Part shown: positions 26,454 to 35,559 of the stretch, piece by piece
How positions within the stretch are numbered: position 1 is the first letter of the stretch
How the letters are laid out: every line of letters begins with the position of its first letter
From: Arthrobacter sp. KBS0702
Lineage (GTDB): Bacteria > Actinomycetota > Actinomycetes > Actinomycetales > Micrococcaceae
Direction of reading: 5' to 3'
DNA length: 64,000 nt
Assembly (NCBI RefSeq): GCF_005937985.2
Contig: NZ_CP042172.1
Span: 930,001-994,000, forward strand
Position numbers and translations under genes: made by a program
Notes under the pieces: generated by a model
Told to the model about the DNA's origin: nothing
Databases searched by the model: none
The model's input: only the letters and a program-made list of their open reading frames with translations

Positions 26454-27227
26454 CTAGTCGACGGTGTCGGCCAGGGTGCCCAGGTACAGCTGGATGACCT
26501 TGGGGTCCTTCATGAGCTCCCGTCCGGTACCCGTGTACGCGTCCTTGCCCTGGTCCAGGACATAGCCGCGGTCGCAGATCTGCAGGCAGCGGCGCGCGTT
26601 CTGCTCCACCATGATGACGGAGACGCCGGCCCGGTTGATCTCATGCACCCGCAGGAAGGTTTCGTCCTGCTTGACGGGGGAGAGGCCGGCCGAGGGCTCG
26701 TCGAGGAGCAGCACGGCCGGATCCATCATCAGGGCCCGTCCCATGGCGACCATCTGGCGTTCGCCGCCGGAGAGCGAACCGGCGCGCTGGGCACGCCGCT
26801 TGGCCAGTTCCGGGAACAGGTCCGCGACGAAGTCGAACCGTTCGGCGAAGTCCTTCGGCCGCTGGAACATGCCCATCTGGAGGTTCTCTTCGATGGTCAG
26901 GGCCGCGAACACGTTGTTGGTCTGCGGGACGAAGCCCACGCCCCGGCTGACCAGCTTGTTGGCCTTCAGCCCGGTGATGTCCTGGCCGCGGACCACCACG
27001 GACCCGGAGTGGACCTTGACGAGGCCGAACATGGCCTTCAGCAGGGTCGACTTGCCGGCACCGTTGGGTCCGATGATGCCGATCAGCTCACCCTTGCGGG
27101 CTTCAATGCTGCAGCCGTTGAGGATGTTGACGCCCGGAATGTAGCCGGCAACCAGGTTGGTGACCTTGACGACCGAGTCGCCGTCGTAGGCGTTCGTTGC
27201 GGTTGCTGCCGCGCTGGTGGCGCTCAT
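26454..27227 (-). CDS. livF: Branched-chain amino acid ABC transporter ATPase LivF
   Basis: A 257-residue ATPase with Walker A GPNGAGKST at about 53-61, signature LSGGERQMVAMGRAL and Walker B AVLLLDEPSAGLSP. It pairs with LivG on the cytoplasmic face of LivHM to import branched-chain or similar amino acids. Its ATG overlaps the livG stop (ATGA). It is the last gene of the minus-strand livHMGF operon. Confidence 0.95.
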   Translation of the reverse strand: MSATSAAATATNAYDGDSVVKVTNLVAGYIPGVNILNGCSIEARKGELIGIIGPNGAGKSTLLKAMFGLVKVHSGSVVVRGQDITGLKANKLVSRGVGFVPQTNNVFAALTIEENLQMGMFQRPKDFAERFDFVADLFPELAKRRAQRAGSLSGGERQMVAMGRALMMDPAVLLLDEPSAGLSPVKQDETFLRVHEINRAGVSVIMVEQNARRCLQICDRGYVLDQGKDAYTGTGRELMKDPKVIQLYLGTLADTVD

Positions 27228-28324
27228 TCTGTTTCCTTCTCTGTCCGGTTCGGCTCGCCGCGGGTCGGCTCCTCTGCGCTGCGCCTGCCGTGCGGTGCCC
27301 CGTTGGCGGTATCGGACTCTGCCGACTCCGCCACGAGGACATCGGTGGAGATGATGCCGGCGTTGTCGGTGCCGACAATTGATTCCTCGTCGGCCTCGAG
27401 TTCGGCCGCGAGCACCTTGATGCCTTCCGAGTCACCCAGATCCACGTCGTGGTGGGCACCCAGATAGGCGTCGATCACTGCCGGGTTCTTCATGACCTCG
27501 GCGGGCGGGCCCTCGGCGACGATCTTGCCCTCGGCCATCACCACCACCCAGTCGGCGATGTGGCGGACCATGTGCATGTCGTGCTCGACGAACAACACGG
27601 TCATGCCCTCGGCCTTGAGGTTCTTGATGTGGTCCAGCAGTGACTGGGTCAGCGCCGGGTTTACGCCTGCCATCGGCTCGTCGAGCATAACGAGCTTCGG
27701 GCGCACCATCAGCGAGCGGGCCATCTCGAGGAGTTTGCGCTGGCCGCCGGACAGGGACGCGGCGTAGTCGTCCTTCTTGGCATCGAGCTTGAACTTCTCG
27801 AGCAGCACGTTGGCTTGCTCGGTGATCTTCTTCTCCTGGCCGCCCCAGATTCCCTTGAACAGGGCCTTGGAGAGCTTCTCGCCGGACTGCTGGGAGGCGC
27901 CAAGGCGCATGTTCTCCATAACGGTGAGCTTGCCCATGACCTTGGTGAGCTGGAAGGTGCGGACCATGCCCATGCGCGCCACCTTGTAGGAGGAGACGCC
28001 GGCCAGGCTGTTGCCCTCGAACTGCCACTTGCCCGTGTTGGGCGTATCGAAGCCGGTCAGCAGGTTGAACAGCGTGGTCTTGCCGGCCCCGTTCGGGCCG
28101 ATCAGCGCCGTAATCTTGTGCCGCGGGATCTCCAGGTACTGGACGTCGACGGCGTTGATGCCGCCGAAGCTGCGGGTGACGTCCTCCGCCACCAGGATCG
28201 GATCGCGCTTTTTGCAGCCGGGCGCGATCTCACCGGCGGCAATCGGACGCGAATCCGTCATGTAGTCGATGGTCTCGCCGGGGGTCCCGGCTGCCGTCTT
28301 GGGTTCTTCGCTGTGCATGCTCAT
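27224..28324 (-). CDS. livG: Branched-chain amino acid ABC transporter ATPase LivG with C-terminal extension
   Basis: A 366-residue ATPase. Walker A GPNGAGKTT is near residue 71, LSGGQRKLLEMARSL and VMLDEPMAGVNP follow, and AEGPPAEVMKNPAVIDAYLG ends the normal LivG core near residue 298. About 65 more residues are acidic and then basic, without a recognised domain; the N-terminus also has about 30 extra residues. ATG 28324 overlaps the livM TGA. LivG proteins are usually about 250 residues. Confidence 0.92.
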   Translation of the reverse strand: MSMHSEEPKTAAGTPGETIDYMTDSRPIAAGEIAPGCKKRDPILVAEDVTRSFGGINAVDVQYLEIPRHKITALIGPNGAGKTTLFNLLTGFDTPNTGKWQFEGNSLAGVSSYKVARMGMVRTFQLTKVMGKLTVMENMRLGASQQSGEKLSKALFKGIWGGQEKKITEQANVLLEKFKLDAKKDDYAASLSGGQRKLLEMARSLMVRPKLVMLDEPMAGVNPALTQSLLDHIKNLKAEGMTVLFVEHDMHMVRHIADWVVVMAEGKIVAEGPPAEVMKNPAVIDAYLGAHHDVDLGDSEGIKVLAAELEADEESIVGTDNAGIISTDVLVAESAESDTANGAPHGRRSAEEPTRGEPNRTEKETE

Positions 28325-29289
28325 GCGAACGCCAGCTCCTTCTTGTTGCCGAAGACGCCCTGGGGCCTGAAGATCATCAGCAGCATCAGTGCGATGCCGA
28401 CCAGGATGTAGCGCAGCTGGCCGGCCTGGACCGTGTTCAGCCACGTGACGGCGCCGGATTCGATCAGGCCGTACAGCACGCCCTGGGTGAGGGACAGTAC
28501 GACCCAGAAGATCATTGCGCCCACCACGGGCCCCAGCACGGTGCCGAGTCCGCCGAGCAGCAGGCAGGTGTAGAGGAAGAACGTCAGCTCCGTGCCGTAG
28601 TTGGCGGGCTGCACCGCGCCGCGGGGGAGGGTGAAGACCATGCCGGCAAGGGCGCCAAGCACGCCGCCGATGACGAGGGCCTGCATCTTGTACGAGTAGA
28701 CGTTCTTGCCAAGCGAGCGGACGGCGTTCTCGTCCTCGCGGATGCCCTTGAGGACGCGGCCCCAGGGGCTGCGCATCAGCAGCCAGACCAGCAGGCAGCA
28801 GACAATGACCAGGGCCCAGCCGACCACGCGGATGAAGAGGTCGCGGTTGTTCATGCCGAAGTAGGTTCCTTCGGGGAACGGGTTCATCGCGTAGAAGTCG
28901 CCCTCGAAGGCGGCAAGGCCGTTGGCGGAACCGGTCACCGAGGTCAGCTGGTTGGTCGTGACGATGTAGCGGACGATTTCCGCAGCCGCGATCGTGACGA
29001 TGGCCAGGTAGTCGGCCCTGAGCCGGAGGGTGGGGATACCGAGCAGCAGGGCGAAGATCGCCGAGCATACGACGGCGATCAGCAGGCCCACGAAGAACGG
29101 CACGTGGAAGGTCAGGGTGGAGATGGCGAAGCCGTAAGCCCCCACCGCCATGAAGCCGGCCTGGCCGAAGTTCAGCAGGCCGGAGTAGCCGAAGTGGACG
29201 GCCAAGCCGAGAGCGGCAAGCGCGTACGCCGCCGTCGTCGGGCTGAAGATTTCTCCGGCAGCGCTGGAAAGAATGAATCCGAAGTCCAT
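28321..29289 (-). CDS. livM: Branched-chain amino acid ABC transporter permease LivM
   Basis: A 322-residue inner-membrane permease with about eight to ten hydrophobic segments. HFGYSGLLNFGQAGFMAVGA near residue 31-50 and PTLRLRADYLAIVTIAAAEI are LivM family motifs; SPWGRVLKGIREDE is the cytoplasmic loop that contacts the ATPase. It starts 9 nt after the livH stop and overlaps livG. Confidence 0.94.
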   Translation of the reverse strand: MDFGFILSSAAGEIFSPTTAAYALAALGLAVHFGYSGLLNFGQAGFMAVGAYGFAISTLTFHVPFFVGLLIAVVCSAIFALLLGIPTLRLRADYLAIVTIAAAEIVRYIVTTNQLTSVTGSANGLAAFEGDFYAMNPFPEGTYFGMNNRDLFIRVVGWALVIVCCLLVWLLMRSPWGRVLKGIREDENAVRSLGKNVYSYKMQALVIGGVLGALAGMVFTLPRGAVQPANYGTELTFFLYTCLLLGGLGTVLGPVVGAMIFWVVLSLTQGVLYGLIESGAVTWLNTVQAGQLRYILVGIALMLLMIFRPQGVFGNKKELAFA

Positions 29290-29298
29290 GTTTGTCTC

Positions 29299-30639
29299 CT
29301 AACCCACGCGCTCGCGGCGGCCCAGGATGCCCTGGGGCCGGAACAAGAGGACAACGATCATGATGAAGAGGGCTCCCACGTACTTGAGGTCGGCGGCGAG
29401 GCCGAACACGGTGGTGAGCTCAACGAAGATGCCGACGATGATGGAGCCGAACAGCGCGCCCCACACGGTGCCGAGGCCGCCGAGGGTGACGCCGGCGAAG
29501 ATGAGCAGCAGGATCTGGGATCCCATGTCGAAGGTGACGCCGGGCCGGTAGTAGGCCCAGAGGATGCCGCCGAGGGAGGCCAGCATGCCGCCGGTGACCC
29601 AGACGATGCGGATGACGGAGTCGACGTCGATGCCGGAGGCCGCAGCGAGGGCAGGGTTGTCGGCGACGGCGCGGGTTGCCTTGCCGAGCCGGGTCTTCAG
29701 CAGCACGACGCCGAGGACGGCGATGACGATCACGCTGATCAGCAGGGACCAGAGGTTGTTCGGCGAGATGGAGATCGGGCCGATCTGGATTTCGGCGCTC
29801 TGCGCGAACGGCAGCTGCTGGGTGGCGCCGCCGAAGTAGAACTGGATGACGTAGCGGACCGCCAGGGCCAGGCCGATGCTGACGATCATCATCGGGACCA
29901 GGCCGGTCCCGCGGCGCCGGAGCGGTTTCCACAGCCCGGCGTCCTGGACGTAGCCGAAGAGACCGCCGCCGAGGAGCGCCAGGATGATGGAGAGCCAGAA
30001 CGGCAGGTTCATGGCGTTGAAGCCGAAGACCAGGACGGCGCCGAGCGTGACCATCTCGCCGTGCGCAAAGTTGGTCAGGCCGGTGGTGCCGAAGATCAGC
30101 GAAAGCCCCACGGATGCGAGGGCGAGGAGCAGGCCGAAGCTCAGGCCGGCCACCAGGCGGTTGAGGAGGTTCTGGCCGAAATCCTGCTGCTGGACAACGA
30201 TGCCCTTGCCGAAGGCGAAGATCACCGAGAGGTTGGAGGTCTGGCTGAAGGTGACCTTGCGGGGGTTCTCCTGGCCCTCGGCGAGCTTGGTGCCCTCCGG
30301 AAGGGTCTTGACGTCCAGTTCCACCTCATACGTTCCCTGAGTGGGGACGCCGATGCTCCAGGCGCCGTTAGCGCCCGATTTGGCTGTTCCCGTGAAGTCA
30401 CCGCTCTTGGCAGTGATGGTGACACCAGCGAGCGGCGCGCGGTCGTCGCCGCGCAGGAAGCCGCTGATGCTGTTTTGGAACGTGGTGCTCGACGGGGATG
30501 GTGTCGGCGACGGGGTCGCGGCCTGCGATGCCGGGGCGACAACCAGCAGGAGGGCCGCCACGGCGGCGAAAATGGCCCCCACAGCTTTCAGGATCCTGCC
30601 GCGCCGTCTCTGCGACAGGCCTCTCGGTGTGCTTCTCAA
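29299..30639 (-). CDS. livH: LivH permease fused to an exported beta-sandwich domain
   Basis: A 446-residue protein. Residues 1-40 form a signal peptide (basic RRRGR, hydrophobic core, then SQA), 42-52 a TPSPTPSPSS linker, and about 55-145 resemble a carboxypeptidase-regulatory/CnaB-like fold (GVTITAKSGDFTGTAKS, NGAWSIGVPTQGTYEVELD). From about 158 it is an ordinary LivH permease (GLSLIFGTTGLTNFAHGEMV). The extension would lie outside the membrane next to the permease. TTG 30639 is chosen because GGAGG lies 7-8 nt upstream; the frame is open to an ATG at 30684 without such a site. Confidence 0.88.
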   Translation of the reverse strand: MRSTPRGLSQRRRGRILKAVGAIFAAVAALLLVVAPASQAATPSPTPSPSSTTFQNSISGFLRGDDRAPLAGVTITAKSGDFTGTAKSGANGAWSIGVPTQGTYEVELDVKTLPEGTKLAEGQENPRKVTFSQTSNLSVIFAFGKGIVVQQQDFGQNLLNRLVAGLSFGLLLALASVGLSLIFGTTGLTNFAHGEMVTLGAVLVFGFNAMNLPFWLSIILALLGGGLFGYVQDAGLWKPLRRRGTGLVPMMIVSIGLALAVRYVIQFYFGGATQQLPFAQSAEIQIGPISISPNNLWSLLISVIVIAVLGVVLLKTRLGKATRAVADNPALAAASGIDVDSVIRIVWVTGGMLASLGGILWAYYRPGVTFDMGSQILLLIFAGVTLGGLGTVWGALFGSIIVGIFVELTTVFGLAADLKYVGALFIMIVVLLFRPQGILGRRERVG

Positions 30640-30712
30640 ATTGAAAACCTCCACATGGGGGTGGTCTGGGTTGCGCCATTGCAACCGCTGCGAACGTTCA
30701 GGGGGCGAAGGC

Positions 30713-30725
30713 GGAGCAGATACTG
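30713..30725 (-). promoter_or_regulatory. Candidate -10 of the livHMGF operon
   Basis: CAGTAT on the minus strand at 30725-30720 would start transcription near 30713, about 43 bp from the centre of the CRP-like site. No -35 is evident. Confidence 0.35.
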
Positions 30726-30748
30726 CGATGCGATGGAGCCGTATAGCC

Positions 30749-30764
30749 TGTGACCTCCGTCACC
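30749..30764. promoter_or_regulatory. CRP/GlxR-like palindrome before livH
   Basis: TGTGA-CCTCCG-TCACC contains the same perfect GTGAC-N4-GTCAC palindrome as the livK promoter. The surrounding gap 30640-31068 otherwise holds only this promoter and the leader of the next gene. Confidence 0.55.
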
Positions 30765-31068
30765 CTGTCGGCCCCATGTTACAGCCCGGGCGGTGCATCC
30801 AACGCCGTCGCGAGCAGGCAGAACGTCGCGATCGCGTAACAACCGTGAAGCCGGCCATGATCACCGCTTTAGCCGAGCTAAAGAAAACTTTTGTTGTTCC
30901 CGAGGATTCCTAAACATTCCAGCCCCCGGCCGCACGGTGGGAGGGCCGGGCACCCAAGGTTTACCCAAGTTTCACCGGGGTATGGTTCGTCCAAGGCATC
31001 CCAGGGGTGCCTGTCCTGAGGTTGGTGCTGTTGGTGTGATTTCAACGCTTAAGTCGGAGGGACGACCG

Positions 31069-31941
31069 ATGAAACGGTGGTCCAGATACGTAGTCGCCGG
31101 CGCAGCCGCGCTGGCGCTGCTGCTTGTGCCGGCGCTGGTGTCTGGTCCGTCAACCGCCGGGGCGCAGGCCTGCGTGAGCGGAGCGGCGCCGGCCGTGGAT
31201 CCCTACCCCGGCAGAACGGCCGTGGCAGCCAACTTCGAGACGTCTTCGCTTGAGGGGCTGCAACTGGTCACTGCGGGAACGGGGGCGGCGACGCTGTCTT
31301 CTGCCGCGGCCCACTCCGGCACCTGCTCGATCCGGCTCCACACCACCACGGATCCGGGATCCCTTGCCAAGGTGAGTCTGGCACTCGACACCCAGACGCG
31401 GGAAATCTATGCCGACGGCTGGTTTAACATTGCCACCGAGGGCCCTGTTGGCAACAATGTCCCGTACCTGCGGATCTTCTCCGGGGGCGTCCGGATCATG
31501 GATGTCTTCCGGCAGAACATCTCGCACGAACTCGTGCTGCGGACCACGTCGCCGCAGGGGTTCACCTACACCAGCCTGGCGCCGAACGTCCGGGACGGAA
31601 TCTGGCACCGACTGGTCATGCACGTCGTTCCGAATGGGCCCGCGACCGGCGTGCAGATCTGGTGGGACGGCCGGTCCGTCTTTGAATCGAACACCATCGA
31701 CATCCGCGCCACCACGGCCGACACGGTGCAGTTGGGGTCCGAGCATGACCAGCAAAAGGGCGACATCTACGTCGATGACCTGGTGGTCAACGGTGGCACG
31801 GGGGACCCTGTGCCGATCCCCGGGGTCCTCCCCGCACCCAAACCCAGCATCCTGAAGCGGCCGGAAGTCGACAGCGGGTCGCATTCCGGGTTCCTGGCCG
31901 GCGGCCGGCAGGGGTGGAACAGGCAGGCCGACGCCACCTGA
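31069..31941 (+). CDS. Secreted LamG/concanavalin-like hypothetical protein
   Basis: A 290-residue protein with a clear signal peptide (MKRWSRYVVAG, hydrophobic core, cleavage near AGAQA-C at about 34). The mature part reads like a jelly-roll carbohydrate-binding fold: ANFETSSLEGLQ at the start, GTCSIRLHTTT, YADGWFNIATEG, WHRLVMHVVPNG and DIYVDDLVVNGG before the end, a pattern common in LamG-type or glucanase-like lectin domains. No catalytic motif is seen. GGAGGG lies 7 nt before the ATG. A possible -10 TATGGT is at 30981-30986. Function unknown; ligand binding at the cell surface is inference. Confidence 0.7.
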   Translation: MKRWSRYVVAGAAALALLLVPALVSGPSTAGAQACVSGAAPAVDPYPGRTAVAANFETSSLEGLQLVTAGTGAATLSSAAAHSGTCSIRLHTTTDPGSLAKVSLALDTQTREIYADGWFNIATEGPVGNNVPYLRIFSGGVRIMDVFRQNISHELVLRTTSPQGFTYTSLAPNVRDGIWHRLVMHVVPNGPATGVQIWWDGRSVFESNTIDIRATTADTVQLGSEHDQQKGDIYVDDLVVNGGTGDPVPIPGVLPAPKPSILKRPEVDSGSHSGFLAGGRQGWNRQADAT

Positions 31942-32089
31942 ACCGGGGCGCGCCCAGATCACGGTTGTGTTGCGGCCGGAACCCGGCGGGAACTATCCCT
32001 GCCGCCCGGGCGTGGGAATTGGTAGCGTGAAGCGTACCGATCTTTACGAGCTATCATCACCTACCCCCTTAACCTGGAGGACACCAGCA

Positions 32090-33028
32090 ATGGCACTTGG
32101 CGGAAACCCGATCTTCAACGGAAAGAATTTCCGTGGAGCCACCCAGGCACCGCCTGCCCCGCAGGCCGCCTACGGGCAGGGCTTCGGCCAGAACGCTTAT
32201 GGCCAGGCGCCGTACGGCCAGAACGGCTACGGCCAGAACGGCTACGGTCAGGCCCAGGCCGGCTGGAACCCGGCACAGCAGGCCATGAGCAACGACCAAC
32301 TGCAGGACCTGTACAACCGCCCGGCCGCGGGACCGGTCGACACCGGCCGCATGACTTTCGACGACGTCATCATGAAGACCGCGGCCTGCCTCGGCGCCGT
32401 CATTGCCGGCGCAGCCGTCACCCTCGTGGTGGCCCAGGGCCTGGCCTCCATGCTGATGCTGGTCGGCGCGCTGGGCGGCTTTGTCCTGGCCCTCGTCAAC
32501 ACCTTCAAGAAGCAGCCCTCCCCGGCGCTGATCCTGGCCTACGCCGCCCTCGAGGGCCTGTTCCTCGGCGGCCTGACCCGCATCCTCGACGGCATGTTCC
32601 CCGGCGTCGGCCTGCAGGCCGTCATCGGCACGCTCTCCGTCTTCGCCGTGACCCTGGTGCTGTTCAAGAGCGGCAAGGTCCGGGCCACGCCCAAGGCCAT
32701 GCGCTTCTTTATGATCGCGCTGATCGGCTACGCCGTCTTCGCGCTCATCAACATGGTGATGATGTGGACCGGGGCGGTCAACTCCCCGTTCGGCCTTCGC
32801 ACAAGCTTCGAAATCTTCGGCATTCCGCTGGGCGTCTTCATCGGCCTGCTCGCGATCGGCCTGGCCGCGTTCTCCCTGATCATGGACTTCACCAGCATCG
32901 AGGCCGGCGTCCGCGCCGGCGCCCCGCAGCGCTTCTCCTGGACCGCCGCCTTCGGCCTCACCGTCACCCTCGTGTGGCTCTATGTCGAGATCATCCGCCT
33001 GCTGGCCATCCTCCGCGGCGACGACTAG
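32090..33028 (+). CDS. YccA/Bax-inhibitor-1 family membrane protein with Gly/Gln/Tyr-rich N-terminus
   Basis: A 312-residue integral membrane protein of the BI-1/YccA superfamily with about seven hydrophobic segments from residue 95 on, including AAVIAGAAVTL-like, EGLFLGGLTRI and DFTSIEAGVRAGAPQR. The first 85 residues are soluble and low-complexity; residues 28-58 repeat YGQ/GYGQN units. Family members act in membrane homeostasis or ion leak, but the role here is unknown. GGAGG precedes the ATG by 9 nt; the frame is open further upstream without a site. A strong terminator follows. Confidence 0.85.
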   Translation: MALGGNPIFNGKNFRGATQAPPAPQAAYGQGFGQNAYGQAPYGQNGYGQNGYGQAQAGWNPAQQAMSNDQLQDLYNRPAAGPVDTGRMTFDDVIMKTAACLGAVIAGAAVTLVVAQGLASMLMLVGALGGFVLALVNTFKKQPSPALILAYAALEGLFLGGLTRILDGMFPGVGLQAVIGTLSVFAVTLVLFKSGKVRATPKAMRFFMIALIGYAVFALINMVMMWTGAVNSPFGLRTSFEIFGIPLGVFIGLLAIGLAAFSLIMDFTSIEAGVRAGAPQRFSWTAAFGLTVTLVWLYVEIIRLLAILRGDD

Positions 33029-33050
33029 CAGCCGCAAGAAAAAACAGCAC

Positions 33051-33095
33051 GACAATAAAGCGGCCCCGCCGGAAAGGCGGGGCCGCTTTATTGTC
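33051..33095. terminator. Bidirectional terminator
   Basis: GACAATAAAGCGGCCCCGCC and its exact complement flank a GGAAA loop, giving A/T tracts on both sides. It serves the convergent YccA and thiolase genes. Confidence 0.92.
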
Positions 33096-33102
33096 ATCGG
33101 CC

Positions 33103-34338
33103 TCAGCCGAGCCGTTCCAGGATCACTGCCATGCCCTGGCCGCCTCCCACACACAGGGTCGCCAGGCCCAGGCTGCCGTCCCTCTCCTGCAGCCCGTTGA
33201 GCAGGGTGGTCGTCATCCGGGCGCCGGTCATGCCGAAGGGATGTCCGAGGGCAATGGCGCCGCCGTGGACGTTGAGCCGGTCCGGGTCGATCCCCAGTTC
33301 CCGCGCGCTCGCCACCACCTGCACCGCAAAAGCCTCGTTGAGTTCCACCAGGTCGATGTCGCCGATGGTGAGGCCCGCCTGCTTCAGCGCCCGCCGGGTC
33401 GCCTCGACCGGGCCCATGCCCATCAATTCGGGGGACAGGGCGCTGACTCCCGTGGCGACGATGCGGGCCAGCGGTTCCAGCCCCAGCTCCCTCGCGCGGG
33501 AGTCGCTCATCACAACGACGGCGGCAGCGCCGTCGTTGAGCGGGCAGGCGTTGCCGGCCGTCACGGTACCCTCGGCGCGGAAGACCGGCTGCAGCGCCGC
33601 CACCGAGTCGAGGGTGACGCCGGCCCGCGGCGAGTCGTCCCGGTCCACCACGGTGCCGTCCCGGCGCGTGTACGGGGTGATCTCGCGGGCGAAGAACCCG
33701 GAGGCGAGAGCCGCCTCGGCCCGGTTCTGGCTCTGGACGGCCCAGGCATCCTGCTCTGCGCGGCTGATGCCGTAGCTGGTGGCGACGTTTTCCGCGGTCT
33801 GGCCCATCGAAATGTAGATGTCCGGCATCCGCCCGCCCAGCCTCGGATCGGTCCACGGTGTGTTGGACGCGGCCCGGGCCGCGGTGCGCTGCCGCGCCGG
33901 CTCGAACAGCGGGTTGTGGGTGGAGGCGTCGGTCTCCCCGGCCCCGGCCCAGTCACGGTAGCGCGAGACCGCTTCCACCCCGGCCGCAACGAAGGCCTCG
34001 CCCTCGCCGGCCTTGATGGCGTGGAAGGCCATCCGCAGGGTCTGCAGGCTCGAGGCGCAGAAGCGGTTGACGGTGGCGGCGGGCACGTTGTCGAGTCCGG
34101 CCAGGATGGAGACCACCCGGGCCATGTTGGACCCGGCCTCCCCGCTGGGCTCGGCACAGCCCAGATACAGGTCGTCGAGGCCGCGGACGTCGTCGCGCGG
34201 GTCGAAGGCGGGGATCTTGGCCAGGGCGGCAGCGACCATGGCGGAGGCCAGATCGTCGGGCCGTTCGTCCTTCAGTGATCCCTTGAAGGCGCGGCCGATG
34301 GGGCTCCGGGCGGTGGCGACGATGACAGCTTCAGGCAT
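33103..34338 (-). CDS. Acetyl-CoA C-acetyltransferase (thiolase)
   Basis: A 411-residue thiolase. The acyl-accepting Cys94 is in NRFCASSLQ; NEAFAVQVV, GGAIALGHPFGMTGAR and the C-terminal active Cys (about 396) in LCVGGGQGM complete the site. It either condenses acetyl-CoA or cleaves 3-ketoacyl-CoA in fatty acid oxidation; direction cannot be decided, and no other beta-oxidation gene is adjacent. It has its own leaderless promoter 64 bp from galK on the same strand. Confidence 0.92.
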   Translation of the reverse strand: MPEAVIVATARSPIGRAFKGSLKDERPDDLASAMVAAALAKIPAFDPRDDVRGLDDLYLGCAEPSGEAGSNMARVVSILAGLDNVPAATVNRFCASSLQTLRMAFHAIKAGEGEAFVAAGVEAVSRYRDWAGAGETDASTHNPLFEPARQRTAARAASNTPWTDPRLGGRMPDIYISMGQTAENVATSYGISRAEQDAWAVQSQNRAEAALASGFFAREITPYTRRDGTVVDRDDSPRAGVTLDSVAALQPVFRAEGTVTAGNACPLNDGAAAVVVMSDSRARELGLEPLARIVATGVSALSPELMGMGPVEATRRALKQAGLTIGDIDLVELNEAFAVQVVASARELGIDPDRLNVHGGAIALGHPFGMTGARMTTTLLNGLQERDGSLGLATLCVGGGQGMAVILERLG

Positions 34339-34350
34339 GCGCCCAGCCTA
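34338..34350 (-). promoter_or_regulatory. -10 element, leaderless thiolase gene
   Basis: Minus-strand TAGGCT at 34350-34345 is 6 nt before the ATG. Confidence 0.55.
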
Positions 34351-34402
34351 CGCCGGGCCCGCCGGAGCAGGTCCGGCGCGGCCCAGGTCCGTTCGAAGCA
34401 GG

Positions 34403-35559
34403 TCAGGCCAGCCGCAGGGCTCCCGCGGCCGGGCGCACGCGGAAAATGTCCGGTGCCGCGTAACCAGCACCCGTGAAGGCGCTTGCGACGGTGGCCCGCA
34501 GCCTTTCCTCCGCGCCCGCCGGGGCAAGCGCGATCGCACAGCCGCCGAAGCCGCCTCCGGTCATCCGGGCGCCGATCGCGCCGGCGGTCCGGGCCGTGTC
34601 CACCGCCAGGTCCAGCTCGGGGCAGGAGATCTCGAAATCGTCCCGCATCGAGGCATGCGACGCGTCCAGCAGCGGGCCGATCGCCTGCGGCCCGGCACCC
34701 TCGAGCAGCTCCACGGTCCGCAGCACGCGGTCGTTCTCGGTGACGACATGCCGGACCCTGCGAAACGTCTCCGGGTCCAGCAGGCCGGCTGCCTCCTCGA
34801 GATCCTCGACCCCCACATCGCGCAGGGCCCGGACGCCGAGCACGTCAGCGCCCAGTTCACACGACGCGCGCCGAGCCGCGTAGCCGCCGCCGGCGTGCGA
34901 GTGCGAGACCTTCGTGTCGATCACCAGCAGCACCAGGCCAGCGCCCTCGGCGTCGAACGGCACCAGGCGGACGCCCTGGTCGCGGCAGTCGAGAAACACC
35001 GCCTGGCCCGCAGCGCCCCGGAGCGAGGCAGACTGGTCCATGATCCCGGTGGGGGCGCCGACAAAGTCGTTCTCCGCACGCTGGGTGGCCAGGACCATGT
35101 CCTGCGCGCTGAGGCCCGCGCCGGTCAGCTCGTTGAGGGCCAGGATGACGGCGCATTCTATGGCGTGCGAGGAGGAGAGTCCGGCCCCGCGCGGCACGTC
35201 CGAGTCGAGGAGCAGGTCCAGGCCCGGGACGGCGAGGCCCCGCTGCTGCAGGGCCCAGAGCACACCGAGCGGATACTTCGTCCAGCCCCTGGCCGCGGCG
35301 GGCTCCAAGGCCGCGGCGTCCGCCGTCGTCAGCCCCTGGTTTCCGAAGGTTGACAGCATCCGCACGGTGGAGTCGGGGCGGAGGCGGACGGCCACCCTGG
35401 CGGCCCGGTCAATGGCGAACGGCAGCACGAAGCCCTCGTTGTAGTCGGTGTGCTCACCGATGAGGTTGACCCGGCCCGGGGCCTGCCAGACGCCGTCGGG
35501 GGCGGCCCCGAAGACGGCCTCGAACCTGGAACGGAGTTCCGTGGTGCCGAGCGGGACGT

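Noticed and set aside
27224..29068. A 614-codon version of LivG starting inside livM
   Set aside because: The first 248 codons are the wrong frame of livM; ATG 28324 overlapping the livM stop is the natural start.
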